The notes beneath the pieces were generated by a model. That model was not told where the DNA came from, made no database searches, and saw only the letters and a list, made by a program, of their open reading frames with translations. The translations under genes were made by a program, and so were the position numbers. From NCBI GenBank assembly GCA_030674185.1, contig JAPXFY010000016.1, forward strand, positions 39,182,466-39,246,465: a stretch of 64,000 nt of DNA, read 5' to 3'. The first letter of the stretch is position 1. Each line of letters opens with the position of its first letter. Of this stretch, positions 23,184 through 33,510 are shown in pieces. Source of the DNA: Monoplex corrugatus (taxonomy: Eukaryota > Mollusca > Gastropoda > Littorinimorpha > Ranellidae).

Positions 23184-23645
23184 CAACCTTGGTATGGCGA
23201 ACGGAACAGAAAGTCCAGGTGCCCCTCACCATACAGGTACACACGCAGGTCTGGGCCAGAGACGTTGACCACGGTCACGCCAACCTCAAGACTGAACCAC
23301 TCAGACGAGGAGTTTGGACGTAACGTGACCGCAGTCTGAGCATCCCCACACCCATCCAGCCACTTCATTGCATGTGCCAGTCTGTAACCTCCTGACGCCG
23401 CTGCCGCGCCACAGAGTGACCTCTTCAGATCGGAAAGTCTATCCTGGCCCGACCCCCACGTTTGACCTTGACTTGTACGTGGCAGTCGGTGAACCCTGGC
23501 TGGAGATGCCGCTGTAGAGAAGACTGACTGGTGTTAACGCTGACAGTGGCGCTGGTGGCGGGGTCTGTGGCAGTGATGCTGAGAGTGTCTCCGTTCTGTA
23601 GACAGCTGGCGAACTCTTGTACAGACCAGGCTTTGGTCAGGACGC
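23184..23645 (-). CDS. Receptor exon 2: first CUB-like domain, with an apparent frameshift
   Basis: The acceptor is a pyrimidine-rich tract ending CAAACAG at 23646. The exon opens GVLTKAWSVQEF and contains cysteine-bearing CUB-like strands (SCLQNGD, FTDCHVQVKV). Near 23436 the frame closes at a TGA, but a single-base shift lets it continue through DLKRSLCGAAAASGGY to LRVYLYGEGHLDFLF. Either the assembly lacks a base or the allele is broken. I chose the donor at 23183 (GTCAGT, phase 2) over the overlapping AAG|GTTGGT at 23187 because only the former keeps phase with the next exon. Confidence 0.65.
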
Positions 23646-24029
23646 CTGTTTGAAGAAGACCCAGACACCAACAGAGAGAAATACAAGTCATGATGTTTTG
23701 TTTTACTGCCCCATTTTCTTCATCACTCCTGTGTCACTACCACCACACCATTTTTCCCCCGGCTGTTTTTTTTCTTCTCCTTTTGGACGAAGCAGCAGGG
23801 AAATTGTAAGGTCAGTAGGCCGAAAATTTGCGCCTAAGACAGTCAGTCTAGATTATTAAATATGCGTTCTGATTCTATATTCATGTCTTTCTGGCTCCTT
23901 TCTGCATGAACGGGGGCGGTCACAATTGTTTTGGATTTTTTTTTACCACAACACCGCTCATTTCAGCTCTCGAACCCACCAAAACTGAGGTTATTGTGAC
24001 AGCAAGGCCTGAAGGGCCACAGAATCCGG

Positions 24030-24430
24030 GACAGTTTTTTTGCAATGCTGTATAGAGGAGAGTAGGGGTGATAGTGAAAATGTTAGGGAGTTCTGTTTCA
24101 GGCTGTGACTGCATGACAAATCTATAATCTACGCTTACTGTCATCAATATATCCCGGCGTCAACAACTTATAGGTCCAAGCGATACAGATAATTGTGATG
24201 TTGTCAAAAATTTTACCAACACCCTTTATGACGATCAGTAAAGTAGATGAGACTCGACTGTGTGGTCCTAGTTTTCCCAGCAAGCCATAGTACTAAGCAC
24301 TAAGCTAAGAGTTAAGCACTCTGGGAAGCAGCTGGTCAGGGCTGTAATATATCACAATATATTTTGGTCTGTTAGGGGTTTGAACTCACAGCCTACCAGT
24401 CAGTAGTCGTTGCATTAACCACTTCATTGC
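24030..24430 (-). mobile_element. tRNA-derived SINE, family D
   Basis: It shares its body with 8990-9400 (tatatcccggcgtcaac, cgactgtgtggtcct, cagcaagccatagtac). At its right end the minus strand carries a box B-like GTGAGTTCAAACCCC. It lies in receptor intron 1. Confidence 0.62.
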
Positions 24431-24564
24431 CTGGTTCTACATGTAATGCTTTATTTCACCCAGTTCCAGTCCTCAGCCTTTATGTACATCAGCTGTGTCA
24501 AGGACTGCCACTCAATCATCCACTTGTTCAGTCACAGCTGATGCTGTCCACATCCAGCTGAATT

Positions 24565-25898
24565 CTCAACCGGGCACATCCATTGTCTAATCAGACAGAC
24601 GGAGTCATAAGTCAGTCAGCTTTATTCTATCAGACACAGGCACATCTGTCTCATCAGACAGACAGAGCCATCAGTCAGTCAGCTTTATTCTACCAGACAC
24701 AGGCAATCTGTTGTCTAATCAGATAGACAGAGCCATCAGTCAGTCAGCTTTATTCTACCAGACACAGGCAATCTGTTGTCTAATCAGACAGACAGAGCCA
24801 TCAGTCAGTCAGCTTTATTCTACCAGACACAGGCAATCTGTTGTCTAATCAGACAGACAGAGCCATCAGTCAGTCAGCTTTATTCTACCAGACACAGGCA
24901 ATCTGTTGTCTAATCAGACAGACAGAGCCATCAGTCAGTCAGCTTTATTCTACCAGACATAGACACATCTGTTTAATCAGGCAAGACGGAGTCATCAATC
25001 AGTTCGCTTTAATATATCAGACACTGGCATATCTATCTAATCAGACAGAAGGAGCCATAAATCAGTCAGTTTTATTCTATCAGACATAGGCATATCTGTC
25101 TAATCAGATAGACAGAGCCATCAGTCAGTCAGCTTTATTCTATCAGACATAGGCATATCTGTCTAATCAGATAGACAGAGCCATCAGTCAGTCAGCTTTA
25201 TTCTATCAGACATAGGCATATCTGTCTAATCAGATAGACAGAGCCATCAGTCAGTCAGCTTTATTCTATCAGACATAGGCATATCTGTCTAATCAGATAG
25301 ACAGAGCCATCAGTCAGTCAGCTTTATTCTATCAGACATAGGCATATCTGTCTAATCAGATAGACAGAGCCATCAGTCAGTCAGCTTTATTCTATCAGAC
25401 ATAGGCATATCTGTCTAATCAGATAGACAGAGCCATCAGTCAGTCAGCTTTATTCTATCAGACATAGGCATATCTGTCTAATCAGATAGACAGAGCCATC
25501 AGTCAGTCAGCTTTATTCTATTAGACATAGGCATATCTGTCTAATCAGATAGACAGAGCCATCAGTCAGTCAGCTTTATTCTATCAGACATAGGCATATC
25601 TGTCTAATCAGATAGACAGAGCCATCAGTCAGTCAGCTTTATTCTATTAGACATAGGCATATCTGTCTAATCAGATAGACAGAGCCATCAGTCAGTCAGC
25701 TTTATTCTATCAGACATAGGCATATCTGTCTAATCAGATAGACAGAGCCTTCAGTCAGTCAGCTTTATTCTATCAGACATAGGCATATCTGTCTAATCAG
25801 ATAGACAGAGCCATCAGTCAGTCAGCTTTATTCTATCAGACATAGGCATATCTGTCTAACCAGATAGACAGAGCCATCAGTCAGTCAGCTTTATTCTA
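24565..25898. repeat. 63-bp satellite, array 1
   Basis: Unit of 63 bases with cagacataggcatatctgtc, taatcagatagacagagcc and atcagtcagtcagctttatt. The left part (24565-25080) is diverged; the units from 25080 on are almost identical. An L2-like LINE fragment interrupts it at 25899. Confidence 0.96.
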
Positions 25899-27426
25899 TA
25901 ATAATAATAATAATAATGGGTACTTTTTGAGCACACTATCCAGACAAACTGCTCAAGGTGCTTCACAAATCGATGCTAGATCTATACACAATTGTAGCAC
26001 ATTACGTGGACATAGACATGGCATTGTAGACAAAAAGAAACATGACATGAGCAATAACATACAAAATAGTATTGCATTACAAAATCGACACAAACACTCT
26101 AGTCATTAGACAACAGAGGGTAGCAAACCGATACAAAATACCGTGTTTAACATGCGCACATACGTCAGCATCCTATACACACAAGCACATAAAATACATT
26201 CCCACTTACTTACACACATTCTAAGTACGGTCACTAACAGACTAAGCAATGTCCAAGTTTTCCACTCACACAATATACACGCACGTGCACACAGCTACAT
26301 TTATCCCCCCTCCTCCCCCCCCACATACACACTGACATGCATGCACACACTCGCTTATGCACATGTGATAGTGACTCACAGACATGTCTTCTGTTAAGTC
26401 GTATCCGAGCTCTTCGAGAAGAGATGTGACTTTAGACCAGATTTGAAAGAGACGAGGGAGTCAGAGTGACGAAGGCTGCCAGGGAGTTTGTTCCATATTT
26501 TGGGACCTTGGAAAGAGAAGGACCTTTCACCATAAGTCTTAGTTCTTGCAGATGGTATCGTGAGAAGTCGAGTGTCAGAAGAGGAACGCAGTTGGCGGGA
26601 TGGAGTATACACTGGGAGTAGTTCAGAAAGATATTCTGGGCCAGAACCACAAACAGCAGAAAAGGTCAAAGTAGATACTTTGTACGATATACGATCAGGT
26701 ACAGGAAGCCAATGGAGAGAGCGAAGAAGAGGAGTGATATGTTCAGATCTAGAAGCTTTACAGACGAGCCTAGCAGCATTGTTTTGGATTCGCTGGAGTC
26801 GGTCTAACAAATATTTTGGAATCCCTGCCAGGAGTGAATTACAGTAGTCTATCCTAGACAGAACAAAAGCACATACAAGTGTTTTCGTTGCCTCACTGGA
26901 GAGGTACTGACGAATTGAACTAATCCTGCGCAGTTCCAAATAGGCAGCCTTACAGACATTAGAGATATGTTGTTGGAAGCAAAGAGACTGGTCAAGGGTC
27001 ACACCGAGACTTCGAACTGCTGAAGAGAAAGGAACAGGGATGTCATTGATCAGCATAGAATCAGGAAGATCAGAGTGTTGAAGTTTTTTCGGATAGACTA
27101 ACATGAGCTCGGTCTTGTCGTCATTTAGTTGAAGCTTGTTAAGAGTCATCCAGGTCTTTAGGTGTGCAATGCACTCCTGCGTCCGTACCATCAACGAGTC
27201 AATTTCAGCAATGGAGGCTGACTGATGAAGTTGAGTGTCATCGGCAAAGCTTTCGTGCAACATGGCGTGACCATTGATGACATCGGACACAGGAGAGGCA
27301 TACAGCACAAAGAGGACTGGGCCTAGCACAGAACCCTGCGGTACACCGTACTTCAGGGGTGACAAGTCAGAATAAACACCATTCACACAAACTCTCAATG
27401 TACGGTCAGTCAGATAAGAAGCGATC
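25899..27426 (-). mobile_element. L2-like LINE, 5'-truncated, inserted in the 63-bp satellite (copy 1)
   Basis: The minus-strand 3' tail is (ATT)n at 25899-25916. The RT C-terminal half is open at 27398-26394, with GVPQGSVLGPVLFVLY, SFADDTQLH, LNDDKTELML, LHWLPVPDRIS and FSFQGPKIWNKLPGS. The element starts abruptly at the 63-bp satellite (27427). It is truncated before the RT palm and therefore dead. Confidence 0.88.
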
Positions 27427-28306
27427 CAGACATAGGCATATCTGTCTAATCAGATAGACAGAGCCATCAGTCAGTCAGCTTTATTCTATCAGACATAGGC
27501 ATATCTGTCTAATCAGATAGACAGAGCCATCAGTCAGTCAGCTTTATTCTATCAGACATAGGCATATCTGTCTAATCAGATAGACAGAGCCATCAGTCAG
27601 TCAGCTTTATTCTATCAGACATAGGCATATCTGTCTAATCAGATAGACAGAGCCATCAGTCAGTCAGCTTTATTCTATCAGACATAGGCATATCTGTCTA
27701 ATCAGATAGACAGAGCCATCAGTCAGTCAGCTTTATTCTATCAGACATAGGCATATCTGTCTAATCAGATAGACAGAGCCATCAGTCAGTCAGCTTTATT
27801 CTATCAGACATAGGCATATCTGTCTAATCAGATAGACAGAGCCATCAGTCAGTCAGCTTTATTCTATCAGACATAGGCATATCTGTCTAATCAGATAGAC
27901 AGAGCCATCAGTCAGTCAGCTTTATTCTATTAGACATAGGCATATCTGTCTAATCAGATAGACAGAGCCATCAGTCAGTCAGCTTTATTCTATCAGACAT
28001 AGGCATATCTGTCTAATCAGATAGACAGAGCCATCAGTCAGTCAGCTTTATTCTATTAGACATAGGCATATCTGTCTAATCAGATAGACAGAGCCATCAG
28101 TCAGTCAGCTTTATTCTATCAGACATAGGCATATCTGTCTAATCAGATAGACAGAGCCTTCAGTCAGTCAGCTTTATTCTATCAGACATAGGCATATCTG
28201 TCTAATCAGATAGACAGAGCCATCAGTCAGTCAGCTTTATTCTATCAGACATAGGCATATCTGTCTAACCAGATAGACAGAGCCATCAGTCAGTCAGCTT
28301 TATTCT
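27427..28306. repeat. 63-bp satellite, array 2
   Basis: Fourteen units of 63 bases. The order of variant units (ctattag, gagccttcag, ctaaccag) repeats that seen before 25899, showing that this array is part of a larger duplication. Confidence 0.96.
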
Positions 28307-29835
28307 ATAATAATAATAATAATAATGGGTACTTTTTGAGCACACTATCCAGACAAACTGCTCAAGGTGCTTCACAAATCGATGCTAGATCTATACACAA
28401 TTGTAGCACATTACGTGGACATAGACATGGCATTGTAGACAAAAAGAAACATGACATGAGCAATAACATACAAAATAGTATTGCATTACAAAATCGACAC
28501 AAACACTCTAGTCATTAGACAACAGAGGGTAGCAAACCGATACAAAATACCGTGTTTAACATGCGCACATACGTCAGCATCCTATACACACAAGCACATA
28601 AAATACATTCCCACTTACTTACACACATTCTAAGTACGGTCACTAACAGACTAAGCAATGTCCAAGTTTTCCACTCACACAATATACACGCACGTGCACA
28701 CAGCTACATTTATCCCCCCTCCTCCCCCCCACATACACACTGACATGCATGCACACACTCGCTTATGCACATGTGATAGTGACTCACAGACATGTCTTCT
28801 GTTAAGTCGTATCCGAGCTCTTCGAGAAGAGATGTGACTTTAGACCAGATTTGAAAGAGACGAGGGAGTCAGAGTGACGAAGGCTGCCAGGGAGTTTGTT
28901 CCATATTTTGGGACCTTGGAAAGAGAAGGACCTTTCACCATAAGTCTTAGTTCTTGCAGATGGTATCGTGAGAAGTCGAGTGTCAGAAGAGGAACGCAGT
29001 TGGCGGGATGGAGTATACACTGGGAGTAGTTCAGAAAGATATTCTGGGCCAGAACCACAAACAGCAGAAAAGGTCAAAGTAGATACTTTGTACGATATAC
29101 GATCAGGTACAGGAAGCCAATGGAGAGAGCGAAGAAGAGGAGTGATATGTTCAGATCTAGAAGCTTTACAGACGAGCCTAGCAGCATTGTTTTGGATTCG
29201 CTGGAGTCGGTCTAACAAATATTTTGGAATCCCTGCCAGGAGTGAATTACAGTAGTCTATCCTAGACAGAACAAAAGCACATACAAGTGTTTTCGTTGCC
29301 TCACTGGAGAGGTACTGACGAATTGAACTAATCCTGCGCAGTTCCAAATAGGCAGCCTTACAGACATTAGAGATATGTTGTTGGAAGCAAAGAGACTGGT
29401 CAAGGGTCACACCGAGACTTCGAACTGCTGAAGAGAAAGGAACAGGGATGTCATTGATCAGCATAGAATCAGGAAGATCAGAGTGTTGAAGTTTTTTCGG
29501 ATAGACTAACATGAGCTCGGTCTTGTCGTCATTTAGTTGAAGCTTGTTAAGAGTCATCCAGGTCTTTAGGTCTGCAATGCACTCCTGCGTCCGTACCATC
29601 AACGAGTCAATTTCAGCAATGGAGGCTGACTGATGAAGTTGAGTGTCATCGGCAAAGCTTTCGTGCAACATGGCGTGACCATTGATGACATCGGACACAG
29701 GAGAGGCATACAGCACAAAGAGGACTGGGCCTAGCACAGAACCCTGCGGTACACCGTACTTCAGGGGTGACAAGTCAGAATAAACACCATTCACACAAAC
29801 TCTCAATGTACGGTCAGTCAGATAAGAAGCGATCC
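28307..29835 (-). mobile_element. L2-like LINE fragment in the satellite (copy 2)
   Basis: Almost identical to 25899-27426: I see one coding substitution (His to Asp in QECIAxLKTWM) and one base lost from a C run near 28730. The RT fragment is open at 29806-28802. Same truncation and same satellite junctions as copy 1, so it arose by duplication and not by a second insertion. Confidence 0.9.
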
Positions 29836-30119
29836 AGACATAGGCATATCTGTCTAATCAGATAGACAGAGCCATCAGTCAGTCAGCTTTATTCTATCAG
29901 ACATAGGCATATCTGTCTAATCAGATAGACAGAGCCATCAGTCAGTCAGCTTTATTCTATCAGACATAGGCATATCTGTCTAATCAGATAGACAGAGCCA
30001 TCAGTCAGTCAGCTTTATTCTATCAGACATAGGCATATCTGTCTAATCAGATAGACAGAGCCATCAGTCAGTCAGCTTTATTCTATCAGACATAGGCATA
30101 TCTGTCTAATCAGACAGAC
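29836..30119. repeat. 63-bp satellite, array 3
   Basis: About four and a half units; the last ends ctaatcagacagac, where the LTR element is inserted. Confidence 0.95.
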
Positions 30120-30135
30120 TGTCATGTGCGCAGGG

Positions 30136-30425
30136 TGGTGCGTGCCAGCAAAAAGTTTTCTCCAGCTCAGCAGAAGTATTCCACTATTGAGCGCGAGTGC
30201 TTAGCAATTGTGTGGGGTTTAGAGAAGTTTGCTCGGTTCCTTTTGGGGAGTCCTTTCATTTTGCAGACGGACCATAGACCTTTAACTTTTCTCAAGTCTT
30301 CCAAATGCAAAAACAGTCGCCTTCTACATGTACGTTGGTCTTTGGCAATTCAGGAGTTCAATTTCCAAATTGACCCCATCTCTGGCACTGACAATATTGT
30401 TGCAGATTTCCTCTCGAGAGAATAG
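30136..30425 (+). pseudogene. Ty3/gypsy-type RNase H domain
   Basis: The frame holds ASKKFSPAQQKYSTIERE, CLAIVWGLEKFARFL, LQTDHRPLTFL and NIVADFLSRE, the RNase H that follows RT in Ty3/gypsy-class Pol. It is cut at its 5' end by the deletion. A stop follows LSRE directly, with no integrase downstream. Confidence 0.85.
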
Positions 30426-31339
30426 GTATCTGACATATGACATAGCATCATAGTCCACTGATGTTGATTTTGACAATTTTTTTTCGACATTATCAACTAC
30501 GTCATACGAATGTAGTTATATGTCAGACTTCTTTTCATACCTAAGAATATGAGAAATAATTTTTTAATTGTTTTCTTAAGGGTGTGAATGTGTTAGTTAC
30601 TGGTTCGTGTTTCATCCTAACGATAAATTTAGATTTCTCATATAGACAAAGAGTGTGATGCTTTTTGTATCAAAGTTATGAGAGTCGAGAATTTTTGATC
30701 TGTGTGACTTGAGGAGGCACAGGTTTTCTGCCCATGGTTTGTTTGGGATGTAACCTGATCACTTTATTGTCCATTATGATTTCGATTGTATGGCATTCAA
30801 GATTTTGGAGTTAGTTGTGAATGTAGCTGGCACTTTGATGATATTGTCCATTTTGCTCCTTTTTGAGAGTATGTCAGTGATTCTGATATTATTTTTCTTT
30901 GGATTTTGTACAAACCTAGTGAGGTTTCTTTGGTGCTTAATGTGTGAATGGATCATTGCAGAAAAATACATGAAGTATTTCGTTCTGTTGTTAAAAAAAA
31001 AACGCATCTTAAGATTTGACGATTTTTGGAGAGCAATTATGACTGAATTTTTGAAATATCATTTCTGGAAGGGAATTATGAATTTTTGATTAACTGTTTG
31101 ATATTTTCTTCATGGTGCATACGGCTTCATAGGTTTTATCTATTTACCAGTGGCAAGTATTTCGTAATAAATCGTTTTGTGTTTGGTTATTTGGTGCTGG
31201 TTAAGTACTTATTATCTTGGCTGTCGTAATTATAAAACACTATCTTTTTATCTTTTGCTAATTTTGAATTATTTGTCAGCTTAGTTTCGAAAAATTTTCC
31301 TGGTCTTCGACCAAAAATTTCTTTCCCTGGGATGGGGGG
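30426..31339 (+). other. LTR element internal 3' region, non-coding
   Basis: About 900 AT-rich bases between the RNase H stop and the purine tract. Frames are short and show no recognised domain. I looked for integrase zinc-finger and DDE motifs in the longer frames and saw none. Confidence 0.6.
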
Positions 31340-32325
31340 TGTCATGTGCGCAGGGTGGTGCGTACACATGATTTTTGTGTCGTGTGCATGGAGTGATGTA
31401 TGCATGAGTTTTTATGTTGCCTGCGGAAGGAAATTTTGTGTGTGCATGTGTGGTATGATTGAATTTTTGATAAACAGCTCACCCAAGTTGAAAATAAAAG
31501 TGGAATAAGTTTTGCCAGTCAGTCTCCAGAAAAACCGCCTTCAGAAAAGGATAAGGAGAAGAAGGAGAAGAAAAAGAACAAGAAGAAATGCGAAAAAGAA
31601 GTAGTAAAGAAAAAGAAGGCGAAACAAAAAAGAAAAGAAGAAAGAAAGAAGTAGAAAAAGGAGAAGAAGAAGGAGAAGAGGAAGGAGAAGAAGAAGATGA
31701 AAAAGGAGAAGAAGAAGAAGAGAAAGAAAATGAATTAGAAGGAAAAAAAAAAAGAAGAAAACGGCGAGAAAGAAAAAGGAGAAAAAGAAGAAGAAGAAAA
31801 AAAAGAAGAAAAATATAAACAGAAGGCGAAAAAGAAGGATAAGGAGAAGAACAGGAACGAGAAGAGTAAGGAGAAGGTGAAGAAGGAGAAGAAGAAGACG
31901 AGGAATAGGAGACAAAGAAGGAGGAGGAAACGAAGGAGACGAGGAATAAGGAGGCGAAGAAGAAGGAGACGAGGAAAAAAGGAGACGAGGAAGAGAGAGA
32001 CGAGGAAGAAGGAGACGAAGAAGAAGGAGACTAAGAGGGAGATGAGGAAGAAGAAGAAGGAAAAGAAAGAGGAGCAAGGGACGAGGAATAGGAGACGAAG
32101 AGGGAGGAGAAAACGAAGGAGGAGAGAAAGAGTATGAAGGTGCGTGGTTGTGTATGTTGTATGTTGTATGAGTGATGTGTGAAAGTTTGTAATAATAAAT
32201 GTAAAAAAAAATATATCGCAGTTTGTTTAGTGCCATTGGTTGGAAGGAGTGCGTGCTGTTGTGTGACGGACGAATGCTTTTTGCATGTGTTGAGTGCGTG
32301 AACATGTGTGTACAAAAGCATGACA
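31340..32325 (+). repeat. 3' LTR, 986 bases, with purine-rich core
   Basis: It starts tgtcatgtgcgcagggtgg, matching 30120-30143, and ends catgaca. The core (31540-32140) is a (GAA/GGA/GAC)n purine tract with almost no pyrimidines on the plus strand, able in principle to form triplex DNA. aataaatgtaaaaaaa near 32190 could carry the polyadenylation signal. Confidence 0.8.
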
Positions 32326-32330
32326 CAGAC

Positions 32331-32450
32331 GGATCCATCAGTCAGTCAGTTTTATTTTATTAGACACAGGCACATTTGTCTAATCAGACAAACGGAGCCA
32401 TCAGTCAAGCTGACAGATGAAGCCGTTGGTCAGTCAGCTTTATTCTATCA
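32331..32450. repeat. 63-bp satellite remnant beyond the LTR element
   Basis: Diverged units (atcagtcagtcagttttatt, tctaatcagacaaacggagcc) continue the array interrupted at 30119. Confidence 0.85.
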
Positions 32451-32496
32451 GTCATACGGCAACGTGTTGTTAAAACTTTATCTGTATCTATTTCAA

Positions 32497-32600
32497 TTGT
32501 GTACCAGCTGCTGTGGGGATGCTGAAGACTCTTTCAGTATAAATAGTATCCCCACCTTCTGGAAATTATGTGTTAGAAATGTCCTCTTTTCTGTAACTCT
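32497..32600 (+). mobile_element. Repeat family B fragment
   Basis: ctgtggggatgctgaagactc and tatccccaccttctggaaatt match the end of the repeat at 43563-44187 in inverted orientation. Only about 100 bases are present. Confidence 0.65.
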
Positions 32601-32917
32601 TTGTGCAAAGCAGTTACCTCAGGTTCCTGGTCTCAACTACTTGAACTGTCTTTTCCGAGTCAGCAAGCAGGATGGAGATTACGAATGACTTGTACAATCT
32701 GTACTTGGTGATGATCTTGGTGCTGCTTCTGCACATTCTATCTGTATGATCCATTCTTGCGATACGAAAGTGGCCAAAACAGATGGCTTACAGCCATGGT
32801 GTTTATGGTCCACAAGGTGATGGGGCTTTGTGCTTATATTTGGTTTATTAAGTCTACGAGAGAAGACATTGTTTGCTTATTTGGTCTGGCTTTGTGTCTT
32901 GCAGCTAGAAGCATACA

Positions 32918-32918
<1 letters not shown>

Positions 32919-32981
<63 letters not shown>

Positions 32982-32997
32982 ATGTGCGTGCGTGCGT

Positions 32998-33066
<69 letters not shown>
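32919..33066. repeat. TG microsatellite
   Basis: (TG)n of about 145 bases ending about 46 bases from the donor of receptor exon 1. Confidence 0.97.
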
Positions 33067-33112
33067 ATGCACGCACATATGTGTGTGCAGCCTCATACAA
33101 GGCTTTACCTAC

Positions 33113-33236
33113 CTTCCACTGAGGGCGTACTGTTGGTGGTGGCAGTGGCCGAGCGGTGAAGAGTTCCATGAAGAAGAAGGAAGGTCAGGATCGTGGCTAC
33201 ACTAACACACAGTTTAGGCTTCATTCCATCATTCAT
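33113..33236 (-). CDS. Receptor exon 1: signal peptide
   Basis: The minus strand encodes 41 residues starting MNDGMKPK, followed by a hydrophobic core ([14 protein letters not shown]) and a small-residue region with an NST glycosylation sequon, then the donor G|GTAGGT at 33112. This is a classical signal peptide exon ending in phase 1. The only phase-1 partner found downstream on this strand is the CUB exon starting at 23645, where G+GC makes a glycine codon. I infer that it is the first coding exon of the GRL101-like receptor. It could belong to another gene whose next exon was not recognised. Confidence 0.6.
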
Positions 33237-33361
33237 CTTCGTTCCCTGACAACACAGTCATGACATTTCTAGCGAAGAAATCCAGATGTCAAAACCAGGT
33301 AATGCCTTGCTAGATATTTTTGCTCACGAAAATGTGATATAAAACAATTGCATATGTATCT

Positions 33362-33510
33362 ATGAACGAACGAACGAACGAACGAACGAACGAACGAACG
33401 AACGAACGAACGAACGAACGAACGAACGAACGAACGAACACGAACGAACGAACGAACGAACGAACGAACGAACGGGCGGACGGACGGACGGACGGACGGA
33501 CGGACGACGC
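33362..33510. repeat. (CGAA)n then (CGGA)n tetranucleotide array
   Basis: About 28 CGAA/GAAC units pass sharply into about ten CGGA units, directly abutting the 3' end of the hypermutated RTE copy. The change from CGAA to CGGA at that side is itself an A-to-G difference on the plus strand. Confidence 0.95.

Larger units (their letters stand above)
30120..32325 (+). mobile_element. Ty3/gypsy-type LTR retrotransposon, internally deleted
   Basis: The ends TGTCATG (30120) and CATGACA (32325) are inverted complements, and the 5-base cagac flanks both sides (30115-30119, 32326-32330); the 63-bp satellite resumes afterwards. Only the first 24 bases of the 5' LTR remain, fused to an RNase H coding region. 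The 3' LTR is 31340-32325, preceded by a purine tract (gggatgggggg). No primer-binding site, gag, protease or integrase is present. Confidence 0.85.

Noticed and set aside
23646..23691. Start codon at 23691 with an apparent signal peptide (MTCISLCWCLGLLQ)
   Set aside because: The hydrophobic run is a translated polypyrimidine tract ending in CAAACAG, an acceptor that matches in phase the signal-peptide exon at 33.1-33.2 kb. Kept only as an alternative start.
24565..30119. 63-bp repeats as a possible CRISPR array
   Set aside because: Units are contiguous with no unique spacers and vary by point mutation; the genome is eukaryotic. The 67-, 44- and 34-bp arrays fail for the same reason.
31588..32137. 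Lys/Glu/Arg-rich open frames
   Set aside because: Products of the purine tract in the LTR; no composition or motif beyond the repeat.
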